NCBI RefSeq assembly: GCF_009765705.1
Contig: NZ_LMUX01000020.1
Location: forward strand, 248,001-312,000
Length of the DNA stretch: 64,000 nucleotides
Reading direction: 5' to 3'
Source of the DNA: Burkholderia sp. L27(2015)
Lineage (GTDB): Bacteria > Pseudomonadota > Gammaproteobacteria > Burkholderiales > Burkholderiaceae
The notes beneath the pieces were generated by a model. That model saw only the letters and a list, made by a program, of their open reading frames with translations. It was not told where the DNA came from and did not search any database. A program made the position numbers and the translations under genes. Below, in pieces: positions 39,996 to 47,883 of this stretch; the first letter of the stretch is position 1; each line of letters opens with the position of its first letter.

Positions 39996-40071
39996 GACCG
40001 TTTGGGTGGACTATGTAGCCATCTTACCCAACTTACGAGGATAAAAATCCATTGCATGGGTCCAAACGGGT
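39996..40071. promoter_or_regulatory. Imperfect inverted repeat upstream of the ECF sigma gene
   Basis: GACCGTTTGGGTGGAC (39996-40011) and GGGTCCAAACGGGT (40058-40071) are inverted copies of one another with small gaps (core ACC(C)GTTTGG). The left arm spans the sigma gene's leader, immediately before its ATG. It could be an operator or a leader stem; neither role is shown. Confidence 0.35.
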
Positions 40072-40103
40072 AGATATTGCACCCGCTTGTTGCGTTCGCT
40101 TCT

Positions 40104-40132
40104 TGCATCCGATCCGGCTGCCGGCACGTATA
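40104..40132 (+). promoter_or_regulatory. Candidate ECF promoter of the DUF1295 operon
   Basis: TGCATCC (40104-40110), 15 bases, then ACGTAT (40126-40131). The same two words with exactly the same spacing occur upstream of the FAD-oxidoreductase operon on the other strand. The -10-like word ends 30 bases before the DUF1295 ATG. The shared spacing at the heads of both operons around the ECF gene is the evidence; recognition by this sigma factor is inferred. Confidence 0.65.
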
Positions 40133-40161
40133 AGCCGCATAAGACTATCGATGAGGGTTAC

Positions 40162-40965
40162 ATGTCGCCTGTCGCTGCCCTAGGGCTCGCCTGGATTGCA
40201 TTAGCACTGGTTTTCACCGCAGTTTGGGCATGGCAACTGAAAACGGAGAACGCCGGCATGGTGGACCCGGTTTGGGCGTATTCGCTCGGCGGCGTCGCGC
40301 TGCTCTACGCGGTGCTGGGAACCGGCGCGCCATCGAGCCGTGCGCTGAGCGGCATCGGCGGCCTGTTCTGGGGCGCGCGTTTGGGCATGCATTTGTGGCA
40401 ACGCAATCACGGCAAGCCTGAGGACGCTCGCTACCGCCGCTTTCGCAATGAATGGGGTGCCGCGGCCAATCGCAAGATGTTCGCGTTCTTCCAACTGCAG
40501 GGGGTGATTTCGATGTTGCTGTCGATCGCTTTTCTGGTTCCGTCGTATCGAAACAGCGCGCCCGCGGCCGGCTGGACCGCCGTGGCGGTGTGCATCTGGA
40601 TCGTCTCGGTGACGGGCGAAGGGTGGGCCGACCGCCAACTGCGGCATTTCCAGGCAGATCCTGCGAACCGTGGTGCGGTCTGTCGCGCAGGCCTGTGGCG
40701 CTATTCGCGTCACCCTAACTATTTCTTCGAATGCGTCCACTGGCTCGCGTACCTCGCGCTATCGATCGGCGCGCCGCTCGCCTGGCTTGCGCTCGCACCG
40801 CCCTTGCTGATGGCATGGCTGCTGCTCAAGGTATCGGGCCTGCCGCTGGTCGAGGCGCAATCGGAACAGACGCGTCCCGGCTACGCTGAATACCGGCGCA
40901 CCACCAGCGCGCTGATTCCATGGCCGCCGCGCTGCACTGCTGACCCTGAGGAACCTGCTCGATGA
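40162..40965 (+). CDS. DUF1295 (steroid 5-alpha-reductase-like) membrane protein
   Basis: The start at 40162 (MSPVAALGLAWIALALVF) has GAGGG five bases upstream; the frame is open above it but without a ribosome site. The 267 residues hold about six or seven membrane helices and the DUF1295 C-terminal motif GLWRYSRHPNYFFECVHW followed by a Tyr/Arg-rich end (RPGYAEYRRTTSALIPWPP). This family shares the fold of steroid 5-alpha-reductases and isoprenylcysteine methyltransferases. It overlaps the next gene by four bases (ATGA) and follows a candidate ECF promoter. A role in reducing or altering membrane lipid chains is inferred from context. Confidence 0.88.
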   Translation: MSPVAALGLAWIALALVFTAVWAWQLKTENAGMVDPVWAYSLGGVALLYAVLGTGAPSSRALSGIGGLFWGARLGMHLWQRNHGKPEDARYRRFRNEWGAAANRKMFAFFQLQGVISMLLSIAFLVPSYRNSAPAAGWTAVAVCIWIVSVTGEGWADRQLRHFQADPANRGAVCRAGLWRYSRHPNYFFECVHWLAYLALSIGAPLAWLALAPPLLMAWLLLKVSGLPLVEAQSEQTRPGYAEYRRTTSALIPWPPRCTADPEEPAR

Positions 40966-42071
40966 CTATGTCCACGACCGAACATGCATTACCGCTTGGC
41001 GCAGCCGCCGATGACGGCCTGCTGATCCGGTGTTGCGAGCGCGGCTGGCTGCCCGACCCGTTGATCCGGCTCGGCATGCGGCAGTTGATGCGACGTCGCC
41101 TGCGTGACGAAGGTGCCGGGCATGGTGAGCTTCGTGCACAACGACTGGGCAACTTGCTCGACGACTTGCGCGCAAGCCCGATCGCGATCGAAACGCAGGC
41201 GGCCAATACCCAGCACTACGAACTGCCTGCACCATTCTTCGAGTCCCATCTTGGGCCGCACCTGAAATATTCGTGCTGCCTCTATCCAACCGGGCACGAA
41301 ACGCTAGCGCAAGCCGAAACGCAGATGCTGGAACTATATGCCCAGCGCGCCGAGTTGGCCGACGGACAACATATCCTCGATCTCGGATGCGGTTGGGGAT
41401 CGTTGTCGCTATGGCTCGCGGCACGCTATCCGCACGCACAGATCGTGGCGCTGTCCAATTCGCATGGTCAGCGCGCGTTCATCGAACGCTGCGCCGCCGA
41501 GCGCGGCTTGCGCAACCTCGATGTCGTGACGGGCAATATCGTCGATATCGACTTCTCCGGCACGCAACTCGCCGGCGGTTTCGATCGCATCGTTTCGATC
41601 GAGATGTTCGAACATATGAAGAACTATGGGCTGCTGTTGGCGAAGCTCGCCCGCTGGATGCACGACGACGGGAAGCTGTTTGTGCATATGTTCGTGCATC
41701 GCACGCTTGCGTACCACTTCGAAACACGCGACGGTAGCGACTGGATGTCGAAGTACTTCTTTACCGGCGGGACCATGCTGTCCGAGGCGCTGTTGCTCAA
41801 CTTCCAAGACGACCTGCGTATCAGCCGGCAGTGGTGGGTAAGCGGCACGCATTACCAGCGCACCGCGAATCAGTGGCTAGTCGCGCTGGATGCCGCCCGT
41901 GAGCGGGTGATGCCAATGCTGGTGCAAACCTACGGCGCGCGTGACGCGGCGATTTGGTTGCAGCGCTGGCGCATGTTCTACATGGCGGTTGCCGAATTGT
42001 TCGGCTTGGGCGGCGGTAACGAATGGGGCGTCGGGCACTATCTGTTCGACAAGCGGACACGCGCCGCATGA
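40962..42071 (+). CDS. CFA-synthase-like SAM-dependent methyltransferase
   Basis: This 369-residue protein belongs to the cyclopropane fatty acid synthase/mycolic acid methyltransferase superfamily. Its N-terminal domain differs from that of the true CFA enzyme at 43050. SAM-binding motif I is ILDLGCGWGSLSLWLA (about residues 137-152). The lipid-site words are QHYELPAPFFESHLG, LKYSCCLYPTG and IVSIEMFEHMKNYG. It probably methylates or cyclopropanates unsaturated phospholipid acyl chains. It overlaps both neighbours by four bases (ATGA), so translation is coupled. A second CFA-type enzyme lies in the opposite operon, and the division of labour between them is unknown. Confidence 0.88.
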   Translation: MTMSTTEHALPLGAAADDGLLIRCCERGWLPDPLIRLGMRQLMRRRLRDEGAGHGELRAQRLGNLLDDLRASPIAIETQAANTQHYELPAPFFESHLGPHLKYSCCLYPTGHETLAQAETQMLELYAQRAELADGQHILDLGCGWGSLSLWLAARYPHAQIVALSNSHGQRAFIERCAAERGLRNLDVVTGNIVDIDFSGTQLAGGFDRIVSIEMFEHMKNYGLLLAKLARWMHDDGKLFVHMFVHRTLAYHFETRDGSDWMSKYFFTGGTMLSEALLLNFQDDLRISRQWWVSGTHYQRTANQWLVALDAARERVMPMLVQTYGARDAAIWLQRWRMFYMAVAELFGLGGGNEWGVGHYLFDKRTRAA

Positions 42072-42994
42072 TCGCCCAACTCGTGATGCCACAGCGAAGG
42101 TTGGTCTGGGTAGCTGCGCTCGCGCTTACCTTGTTGAGTGCTTGCAGCCCGATCGTCATACTTAACGATGCCGCACCGCGCAGCACGTTCAGCGAAACTC
42201 AGGGTCTGGCTTATGGCAGCGATCCGCGCCAACGGCTCGATGTATATGTACCGGCTGGCGCCGCGATCGCACGCGCAATACCGCGATCGGGCTCCAGCTC
42301 CGGCTCTGGCTCAAGCTCCGGGCAGCGAGGCCGCCCGATCGTCGTGTTCTTCTACGGGGGGAGCTGGCAGAACGGCGATCGCGCCGATTATCTGTTCGTA
42401 GGCGAAGCGCTTGCCTCGCGCGGCTTTGTCGCGGTGCTGCCTGACTACCGGACCTATCCGCAAACGGTGTTTCCGGGCTTTGTCGACGACGCGGCGGCAG
42501 CCGTGCGTTGGGCTCACGATCACGCTCAAGAATTCGGCGGCGATCCGGCTAACCTCTTCCTGATGGGACACTCGGCCGGCGCACAGATTGCGGCCTTGCT
42601 CGCCACAGACGGACAGTATCTGGCCGCGCAGCGGATGAGCAAGCACGACGTGCGTGGCTTCATCGGCTTGGCCGGTCCGTACGATTTCCTGCCGCTCAAC
42701 GACGCGACACTCGAACGCATCTTTCCGAGCGCGCTGCGCCAGGCGAGCCAGCCGATCAATTTCGTCACCGGCGACGAGCCTGCGATGTTCCTCGCGGCAG
42801 GCACGCGCGACAAGACCGTCGACCCCGGCAATACCGACCGGCTGGCTGCAAAATTACGCGCCGCCGACGACACGGTGGAGGTCAAGCATTATGCGGGCAT
42901 CGACCACGCGCTACTGGTCGGTGCGCTCGGAGCGCCATTGCGGACGCTCGCACCGGTGCTGAGCGATGTCACGCAATTTATCGACTCACATTGA
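42068..42994 (+). CDS. Lipoprotein alpha/beta-hydrolase (BD-FAE-like esterase)
   Basis: The ATG at 42068 overlaps the previous stop by four bases. A lipoprotein signal follows, with lipobox LLSAC (Cys near residue 26). The mature enzyme has the oxyanion HGGSW-equivalent FFYGGSWQNGDR, the nucleophile elbow MGHSAGAQIAAL (Ser), an acidic residue in GTRDKTVDPG and the His in GIDHALLVG. A Ser/Gly-rich insert near residues 73-85 (GSSSGSGSSSG) interrupts the start of the fold. The 308 residues suit an esterase or lipase acting at the membrane. Cotranscription with the methyltransferase hints at lipid turnover, but its substrate is unknown. Confidence 0.87.
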   Translation: MIAQLVMPQRRLVWVAALALTLLSACSPIVILNDAAPRSTFSETQGLAYGSDPRQRLDVYVPAGAAIARAIPRSGSSSGSGSSSGQRGRPIVVFFYGGSWQNGDRADYLFVGEALASRGFVAVLPDYRTYPQTVFPGFVDDAAAAVRWAHDHAQEFGGDPANLFLMGHSAGAQIAALLATDGQYLAAQRMSKHDVRGFIGLAGPYDFLPLNDATLERIFPSALRQASQPINFVTGDEPAMFLAAGTRDKTVDPGNTDRLAAKLRAADDTVEVKHYAGIDHALLVGALGAPLRTLAPVLSDVTQFIDSH

Positions 42995-43055
42995 GCTGGC
43001 GGGTCAGCATTTATTGAGCTGGCGGGTCAGCATTCAATGGGCTGGCGGGTCATTC
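42991..43055. repeat. 23-bp tandem repeat in the convergent esterase-cfa spacer
   Basis: Copy 1 is 42991-43013 and copy 2 is 43014-43036; they differ at one base (TTGAGCTGGCGGGTCAGCAT then TTA or TCA). Copy 3 at 43037-43055 is shorter (ATGGGCTGGCGGGTCATTC). The first copy contains the esterase TGA stop and the third contains the cfa stop on the other strand. Confidence 0.85.
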
Positions 43056-44258
43056 GCGGTTCAGCAAGAAGTGCATGACATCCGTGCGGCCCTGATCGAA
43101 GCCAGCTTCGCAGTAAGCCAGATACAAGCGCCAGGTCCGCACGAAGCTCTCGTCGAAACCCTGTGCGCGAATCGCGTCGAGCTGAGCCTCGAACGCGTAA
43201 CGCCAGCGCCGTAGCGTCTCGCCATAATCGCGGCCGAATGCCAGCGAGGCCTGCGCGACCAGCCCGGCCTTAAGCGCGGCACGCACGAAACGCGTTGGGC
43301 TGGGCAACATCCCGCCCGGAAAAATGGTTTCGCGGATAAAGTCGCTGGAACCGCGATAGGCCGCGAAGCGCGCGTCATCTATCGTGATCGACTGCACAAG
43401 CGCGCGGGCGCCGGGCGCCAGACGGTCACGCACGACCTGAAAATACGTCGGCCAAAAGCGCTCGCCGACCGCCTCGAACATTTCGATCGATACGACCGCA
43501 TCGTATTGTCCACGCACATCGCGATAATCCTGCAGCTCGAGCGACACCTGGTGACCAGCACTCGCCTGCGCCACGCGTGCACGCGCCACGTCGAGCTGCG
43601 CCGGCGAGATCGTCACACCATGCACATGGATCCCTTGCTGCGCCGCGTGCACGGCAAACCCACCCCAGCCGCAACCGATCTCCAGCACACGCATGCCGGC
43701 TCGCAGGCCGAGCGTATCGACGATGCGCTGGTATTTCGCCGTCTGCGCCGCTTCGAGCGACCGGTCCATGTGGCCTTCGAACAGTGCGCTCGAATAGGTG
43801 AAGGTAGCATCGAGCCATAGCGCATAAAACGGGTTACCGATGTCGTAGTGCGCGTGAATATTGCGTCGGCTGCCCGCGCGGGTGTTGGCCCGCAGCCGAT
43901 GCCGCAAGCTGTACCAGAATTGCGCGAGCCATCCGCCCGAGACCGTGTCGGGCAACGCGCTTTCGTTGCGTATCGCCATGACCAGCAAGGCAACGAGGTC
44001 AGGTGTCTCCAGCCAATTGGCCCGATACGCATCGGCAAAACCGATGTCGCCGGCGCGCAGGATCGCCGCGCAAGCACGCCAGTCGCGCAGCTCCAGCCGA
44101 GCGCTGGGCGGTGCGTGCGGATCGCCGAACACCTGCTGTTCGCCGTCGGGCGTGACCAGCACCAGGTGTCCGACATGAATGCGCCTGAGCAGCGACATAA
44201 AGATGCGAGCCGAAGCCGGAATGCGCGTTGGCGCGGAAAGCGTCCGAGATAGCGTCAT
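43050..44258 (-). CDS. cfa: Cyclopropane-fatty-acyl-phospholipid synthase
   Basis: CFA synthase adds a methylene from SAM across cis double bonds of phospholipid acyl chains, stiffening the membrane under stress. The start at 44258 (MTLSRTLSAPTRIP) has AAGGAG nearby and overlaps the DUF1365 stop by four bases; the open frame above is a shadow. The SAM motif is VLEIGCGWGGFAVHAA. Other family words are HYDIGNPFYALWLD, TYSSALFEGHMD, SIEMFEAVGERFWPTYF and FIFPGG-like ETIFPGGMLPSP. At 402 residues it is close to the E. coli enzyme. The E. coli active-site Cys region reads YSSALF here, so Ser stands where Cys is found in that enzyme. Confidence 0.91.
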   Translation of the reverse strand: MTLSRTLSAPTRIPASARIFMSLLRRIHVGHLVLVTPDGEQQVFGDPHAPPSARLELRDWRACAAILRAGDIGFADAYRANWLETPDLVALLVMAIRNESALPDTVSGGWLAQFWYSLRHRLRANTRAGSRRNIHAHYDIGNPFYALWLDATFTYSSALFEGHMDRSLEAAQTAKYQRIVDTLGLRAGMRVLEIGCGWGGFAVHAAQQGIHVHGVTISPAQLDVARARVAQASAGHQVSLELQDYRDVRGQYDAVVSIEMFEAVGERFWPTYFQVVRDRLAPGARALVQSITIDDARFAAYRGSSDFIRETIFPGGMLPSPTRFVRAALKAGLVAQASLAFGRDYGETLRRWRYAFEAQLDAIRAQGFDESFVRTWRLYLAYCEAGFDQGRTDVMHFLLNRE

Positions 44259-45130
44259 GGCTGGGTCTCCTTGGATAACGAATGCGAAGCGTGCCGGCTG
44301 TCTTGCTGATTCGATGCGGCTATGGCGTCGGTGGTCTCGGGCATGCCGTCGCCGGTGCGAGGGGCAGGACATTTCCCATGGAACGGCACCTTCTTGACCC
44401 ACAGCCGCAGCGCCTGCCAATGGATATGCATGACCACCGCGAAAGTCAGCCATGGCTGGCGCGCGAGCGCGCGCAGGCCGCTGGCGCATGTGAGCGGCAC
44501 CGTCCGCGCGGCGATCACGGTGCGGATCAACAGACCTTGCGCATCGTGATAGTCGATCGCGGTCGATACCGTGCGTTGGGCCTGAGCACGCCGACTATCG
44601 CGCACCCGAAACGCGTAATGGCCTTCGACACGGCAGAATGGCGACACATCCAATACTTTGCGGCACACCAGCACAGTGCGTGCATCGATCACCCCACGGT
44701 CGTTCGCGCTTAGCAAATAGGCATGCCGCGCGCCGAAGGTATTGCGCACCTCGGCCAGCAGCGCACGCAAGTGACCAGCGCGGTCGTGGCAAAGCCAAAA
44801 GCTGACAGGGTTGAACGCATAACCGAACACACGCGGGAATGTCTGCAGCCAAATCTCGCCGTCGGCCGGCAGCGCGGCATCACTCAATTGCGCGCGCATC
44901 CATGCGTCGAGGTCGGTGCCGTCGCGCGGACCGTAATCGCGCGCATATAAGCTCAGGGGCGCCCATCGGTTTACGCCCAGCCACCAACTATCGAGTTCAG
45001 CCAAGCGCGCGAGGTCGCAACGTACACAAAACACCGGATAGACGAAACGGTGACGCACCGGTCGCAAGCGTTCGTGCACCACCTTCCCGAGCAGAAGCAG
45101 CGCGGCCGGCCTCGTCACTGCCGTGTTCAT
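44255..45130 (-). CDS. DUF1365 protein of the fatty-acid modification operon
   Basis: The start at 45130 (MNTAVTRPAALLL) overlaps the upstream stop by four bases (ATGA). The DUF1365 signature is visible: VVHERLRPVRHRFVYPVF, LQTFPRVFGYAFNPVSFW and AEVRNTFGARHAYLL. The 291 residues end in a poorly conserved tail of about 45 residues. The family almost always lies beside a flavin amine-oxidase-like gene and a CFA synthase, as here. In Rhodobacter a protein of this neighbourhood is reported to act in furan fatty acid formation (UfaO, as I recall), so oxygen insertion into a methylated diene is a possible role; this is inference. Confidence 0.88.
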   Translation of the reverse strand: MNTAVTRPAALLLLGKVVHERLRPVRHRFVYPVFCVRCDLARLAELDSWWLGVNRWAPLSLYARDYGPRDGTDLDAWMRAQLSDAALPADGEIWLQTFPRVFGYAFNPVSFWLCHDRAGHLRALLAEVRNTFGARHAYLLSANDRGVIDARTVLVCRKVLDVSPFCRVEGHYAFRVRDSRRAQAQRTVSTAIDYHDAQGLLIRTVIAARTVPLTCASGLRALARQPWLTFAVVMHIHWQALRLWVKKVPFHGKCPAPRTGDGMPETTDAIAASNQQDSRHASHSLSKETQP

Positions 45131-46425
45131 AGCGCGGCCCAAGTCGGCAGCACACCGAAATCCGCTGCGACGTGCAACGCCGACTTCAGGCCGTCTTCAT
45201 GAAAGCCGTAACCGGTCCACGCGCCGGCAAACCACGTGCGGCGGCTGCCTTGCAGTTCAGGCAGCCGCTGTTGCGCATCCAGTGCATGCAGATCGAGCAG
45301 CGGATGCTCATAGACGAAGCGCTGCAACTCGGTACCGGGCGCGGGTTCGGTAATCGGATTCAACGTCACGATGACCGGCGTTTTGAACGGCAAGGGCTGC
45401 AACCGATTGACCAGATAACTGACGCAGACGGCCTGCGCGTCACGGCTGCCCAGGCCGCCGCCCAGGTAATTCCACGCCGACCACACGCGGCGCCGCTGTG
45501 GCAATAGCGTTGGATCGGTATGCAGCACGGCGACGTTCGGCTGATAGTGCACGGCGCCCAGCGCGCCACACTCATCCGCATCGGCGTCGGCCAACAACCG
45601 CAGGCTGGTGGGCGCATGCGTGGCCAGCACCACCGCGTCGAAGCGCTGCGAACCGGCTTGGGTCAGCACGTCGACACCTTGTGCATCGCGGCGAACCGCG
45701 ATGACCGGCGTGTCGATACGCACATCGCCCAGGGTCGCGGCAATGCGCCGTACGTATTCGCGGCCGCCGCCTTGCACCGTCTTCCATTGCGGCCGATGGT
45801 CGATCTGTAGCAGTGCATGGTTCAGGCAGAAACGCAGAAACGTGGTGGCCGGGAAGCGCAGGATGTCCGCGGTTGCGCTCGACCAGATCGCGGCCGCCAT
45901 CGGTAATAGATACTGATGGCGGAATGCGTCGCCGTAACCACCGGCCGTGAGCAACTCGCCCATCGAGCAGCGGGTTCGCACGGCAACCGCCAGGTGATCT
46001 TGAGCGCCCCGGTTGAAACGCAAGATATCGCGCAGCATGCCGAGAAAGCTTGGTGAAAATGCATTGCGCCGCTGTGCGAATACCGTGTTCAGCGTGGTGC
46101 CGGCCCACTCGAGCCGACCGGCGTCGAGCGATACTGAAAACGACATATCGCTCGGATACGCGGCCACCCCAAGCTCGGCGAGCAGCGCGATCAGATTCGG
46201 ATAAGTGCGGTCGTTGAACACCAAAAAGCCGGTATCGACCGGGTGTGTCGCGCCCTCCAGCGTCACGTCGACGGTGTTGGTGTGACCGCCCAGGTAAGAG
46301 CCCGCTTCGAACACGGTGACCTGATGCCGGCGCGACAGCAGATAGGCACTCGCGAGGCCGGCAATGCCGGCGCCGATGACCGCGACACGCTGGCCCGGCG
46401 GCGGGATGTGCTGCGCGTAGCTCAT
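45127..46425 (-). CDS. FAD-dependent amine-oxidase-like oxidoreductase
   Basis: The start at 46425 (MSYAQHIPPPGQRVAVIG) has GGAGG upstream; the open frame reaches 46650, but a candidate promoter lies inside that stretch. The Rossmann motif is VAVIGAGIAGLASAYLLSR with the following Glu in TVFEAG. Family words are GGHTNTVDVTLEG, GFLVFNDRTYPNL and the C-terminal FAD motif TWFAGAWTGYGFHEDGLKSA. The 432 residues match the NAD(P)-binding/flavin amine-oxidase proteins found with DUF1365 and CFA genes. In Rhodobacter the analogous flavoprotein gene is linked to a fatty acid desaturase role (UfaD, as I recall). It heads this three-gene operon. Confidence 0.9.
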   Translation of the reverse strand: MSYAQHIPPPGQRVAVIGAGIAGLASAYLLSRRHQVTVFEAGSYLGGHTNTVDVTLEGATHPVDTGFLVFNDRTYPNLIALLAELGVAAYPSDMSFSVSLDAGRLEWAGTTLNTVFAQRRNAFSPSFLGMLRDILRFNRGAQDHLAVAVRTRCSMGELLTAGGYGDAFRHQYLLPMAAAIWSSATADILRFPATTFLRFCLNHALLQIDHRPQWKTVQGGGREYVRRIAATLGDVRIDTPVIAVRRDAQGVDVLTQAGSQRFDAVVLATHAPTSLRLLADADADECGALGAVHYQPNVAVLHTDPTLLPQRRRVWSAWNYLGGGLGSRDAQAVCVSYLVNRLQPLPFKTPVIVTLNPITEPAPGTELQRFVYEHPLLDLHALDAQQRLPELQGSRRTWFAGAWTGYGFHEDGLKSALHVAADFGVLPTWAAL

Positions 46426-46520
46426 GGCCGGCCCTCCGAAGTCAATGGGACGAAATCGCAAGAGAAAGAGCGCCGGGGTAAACACGGGCGTGAATGGGAA
46501 ATTTTTCGCATCATGTCCAA

Positions 46521-46549
46521 AATACGTATCGCGTCGGCAATTGGATGCA
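46521..46549 (-). promoter_or_regulatory. Candidate ECF promoter of the FAD-oxidoreductase/DUF1365/cfa operon
   Basis: Read on the minus strand: TGCATCC (46549-46543), 15 bases, then ACGTAT (46527-46522). Words and spacing equal those upstream of the DUF1295 operon. The -10-like word ends about 97 bases before the ATG, giving a leader of roughly 90 bases. Confidence 0.65.
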
Positions 46550-46636
46550 CGGCCGGACATTTGTGAGCGCGGGGAGGGAAGGGGAAGAGGGATTCGGAAA
46601 CGAAAATTGGCTGCCGCGATAAGGGGCGAGAAACGA

Positions 46637-46664
46637 GGGGCTGGAAACACGGGGCTGGAAACCA
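46637..46664. repeat. 14-bp direct repeat, two copies
   Basis: GGGGCTGGAAACAC (46637-46650) and GGGGCTGGAAACCA (46651-46664) lie head to tail, followed by another GGGG. They lie in the purine-rich part of the spacer before the dehydrogenase. Confidence 0.6.
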
Positions 46665-46805
46665 GGGGTGGGCAAGTGGACCACAGGGCCGGTGCACGGT
46701 AATATCAGTCGTTCCTCATTCGCGAAAACCTTCCGGACCTACCTAACAGGGTTGCACGCGACCAAGACCCGTCATCGAAACATCTCATGCAGGGGCAGTG
46801 CATCC

Positions 46806-47807
46806 ATGAAAATTACGATTCTTGACGACTACTTCGACACGTTGCGGGGTCTTCGCTGCTTCAGCAAGCTGGGCGGGCATGACGTAACAATCTGGAACGA
46901 TCACGTGCAAGACGATGATGTCCTGGCTGAGCGCCTGAAAGACACCGAAGTTCTCGTCCTTATCAGAGAGCGCACCAAGATTGGGGCGCCACTCTTGGAG
47001 CGCCTTCCCACACTGAAACTGATCAGCCAGCGCAGCGTCTATCCGCACATCGATATCGCCGCCTGTACACGTCTCGGTGTCGTCGTCTCGTCCAGCCAGC
47101 ATGCAGGCGTGCCATCCTACGCTGCGGCCGAATTAACGTGGGCACTCGTACTAGCGGCAAGCCGCCAGATCCCTCAGCAGGTGAGCGCGATGAAGGCCGG
47201 GAAATGGCAAATGGGCATCGGCGATACTTTGCGCGGCAAGACCTTGGGTATCTACGGATATGGCCGAATTGGCGGCGCGGTCGCCGAATATGGCAAAGCC
47301 TTCGGCATGAACATCTTGATTTGGGCGCGCGAGGCATCGCTCGAGCGCGCACGCGCTGATGGTTACGCGATTGCCCCAAGCAAAGACTCGTTTTTTGAGC
47401 AGTGCGATGTTTTGTCCCTGCACATGCGTCTGGTCGATGCCACGCGCGGAATTATCGAGGAAGCCGACCTCGCACGCATGAAGCCTACGGCTCTTCTTGT
47501 CAACACGAGTCGAGCGCAACTGATCAAAGCGGGCGCGCTATGCGCGGCCTTGAAGTCTGGTCGCCCAGGTATGGCCGCGCTAGATGTTTATGAAAGTGAG
47601 CCGATGCTCGATGTGGACAATCCATTGCTCACAATGGATAACGTGATTTGCACACCGCATATCGGCTATGTAACCCGCGATGAGTATGAAATCCATTTCA
47701 CGGATATTTTCGACCAGGTCATCGCCTATGAGGCGGGTACGCCGACAAATGTGGTCAATCCGGATGTATTACATTTGAAGCCGGACCAGCCCCCGCCCGC
47801 TTCATAA
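46806..47807 (+). CDS. D-2-hydroxyacid dehydrogenase family protein
   Basis: This NAD-dependent dehydrogenase interconverts 2-oxoacids and D-2-hydroxyacids. The start at 46806 ([16 protein letters not shown]) is the family start; the frame is open back to 46668, but through repeats. The nucleotide-binding motif is [16 protein letters not shown]. The catalytic set is Arg in [12 protein letters not shown], Glu in DVYESEPM and His in [14 protein letters not shown]. The 333 residues fit. The N-terminal part ([20 protein letters not shown]) resembles the phosphoglycerate-dehydrogenase-like group rather than glyoxylate reductases. The substrate is not known. Confidence 0.9.
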   Translation: MKITILDDYFDTLRGLRCFSKLGGHDVTIWNDHVQDDDVLAERLKDTEVLVLIRERTKIGAPLLERLPTLKLISQRSVYPHIDIAACTRLGVVVSSSQHAGVPSYAAAELTWALVLAASRQIPQQVSAMKAGKWQMGIGDTLRGKTLGIYGYGRIGGAVAEYGKAFGMNILIWAREASLERARADGYAIAPSKDSFFEQCDVLSLHMRLVDATRGIIEEADLARMKPTALLVNTSRAQLIKAGALCAALKSGRPGMAALDVYESEPMLDVDNPLLTMDNVICTPHIGYVTRDEYEIHFTDIFDQVIAYEAGTPTNVVNPDVLHLKPDQPPPAS

Positions 47808-47883
47808 CAAAAATTCACGACATGGCATATCGTGTTTTTGCCATTGCTTCTAGCCGCTGCTTCTAGTCGCGGTCTCCAACTGC

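Larger units (their letters stand above)
46426..46805. other. 380-base divergent spacer between the FAD-oxidoreductase and D-2-hydroxyacid dehydrogenase genes
   Basis: The spacer holds the candidate ECF promoter for the leftward operon (46521-46549), a purine-rich stretch (46562-46640) and a short 14-bp direct repeat. The dehydrogenase gene has no obvious strong promoter in it. Open frames through the spacer are upstream extensions of both genes and show no family similarity. Confidence 0.6.

Noticed and set aside
46799-46826. TGCATCC overlapping the start of the D-2-hydroxyacid dehydrogenase gene as a further ECF site
   Set aside because: Fifteen bases downstream the sequence is not ACGTAT, and the word overlaps the start codon, so a promoter there would lie inside the gene.
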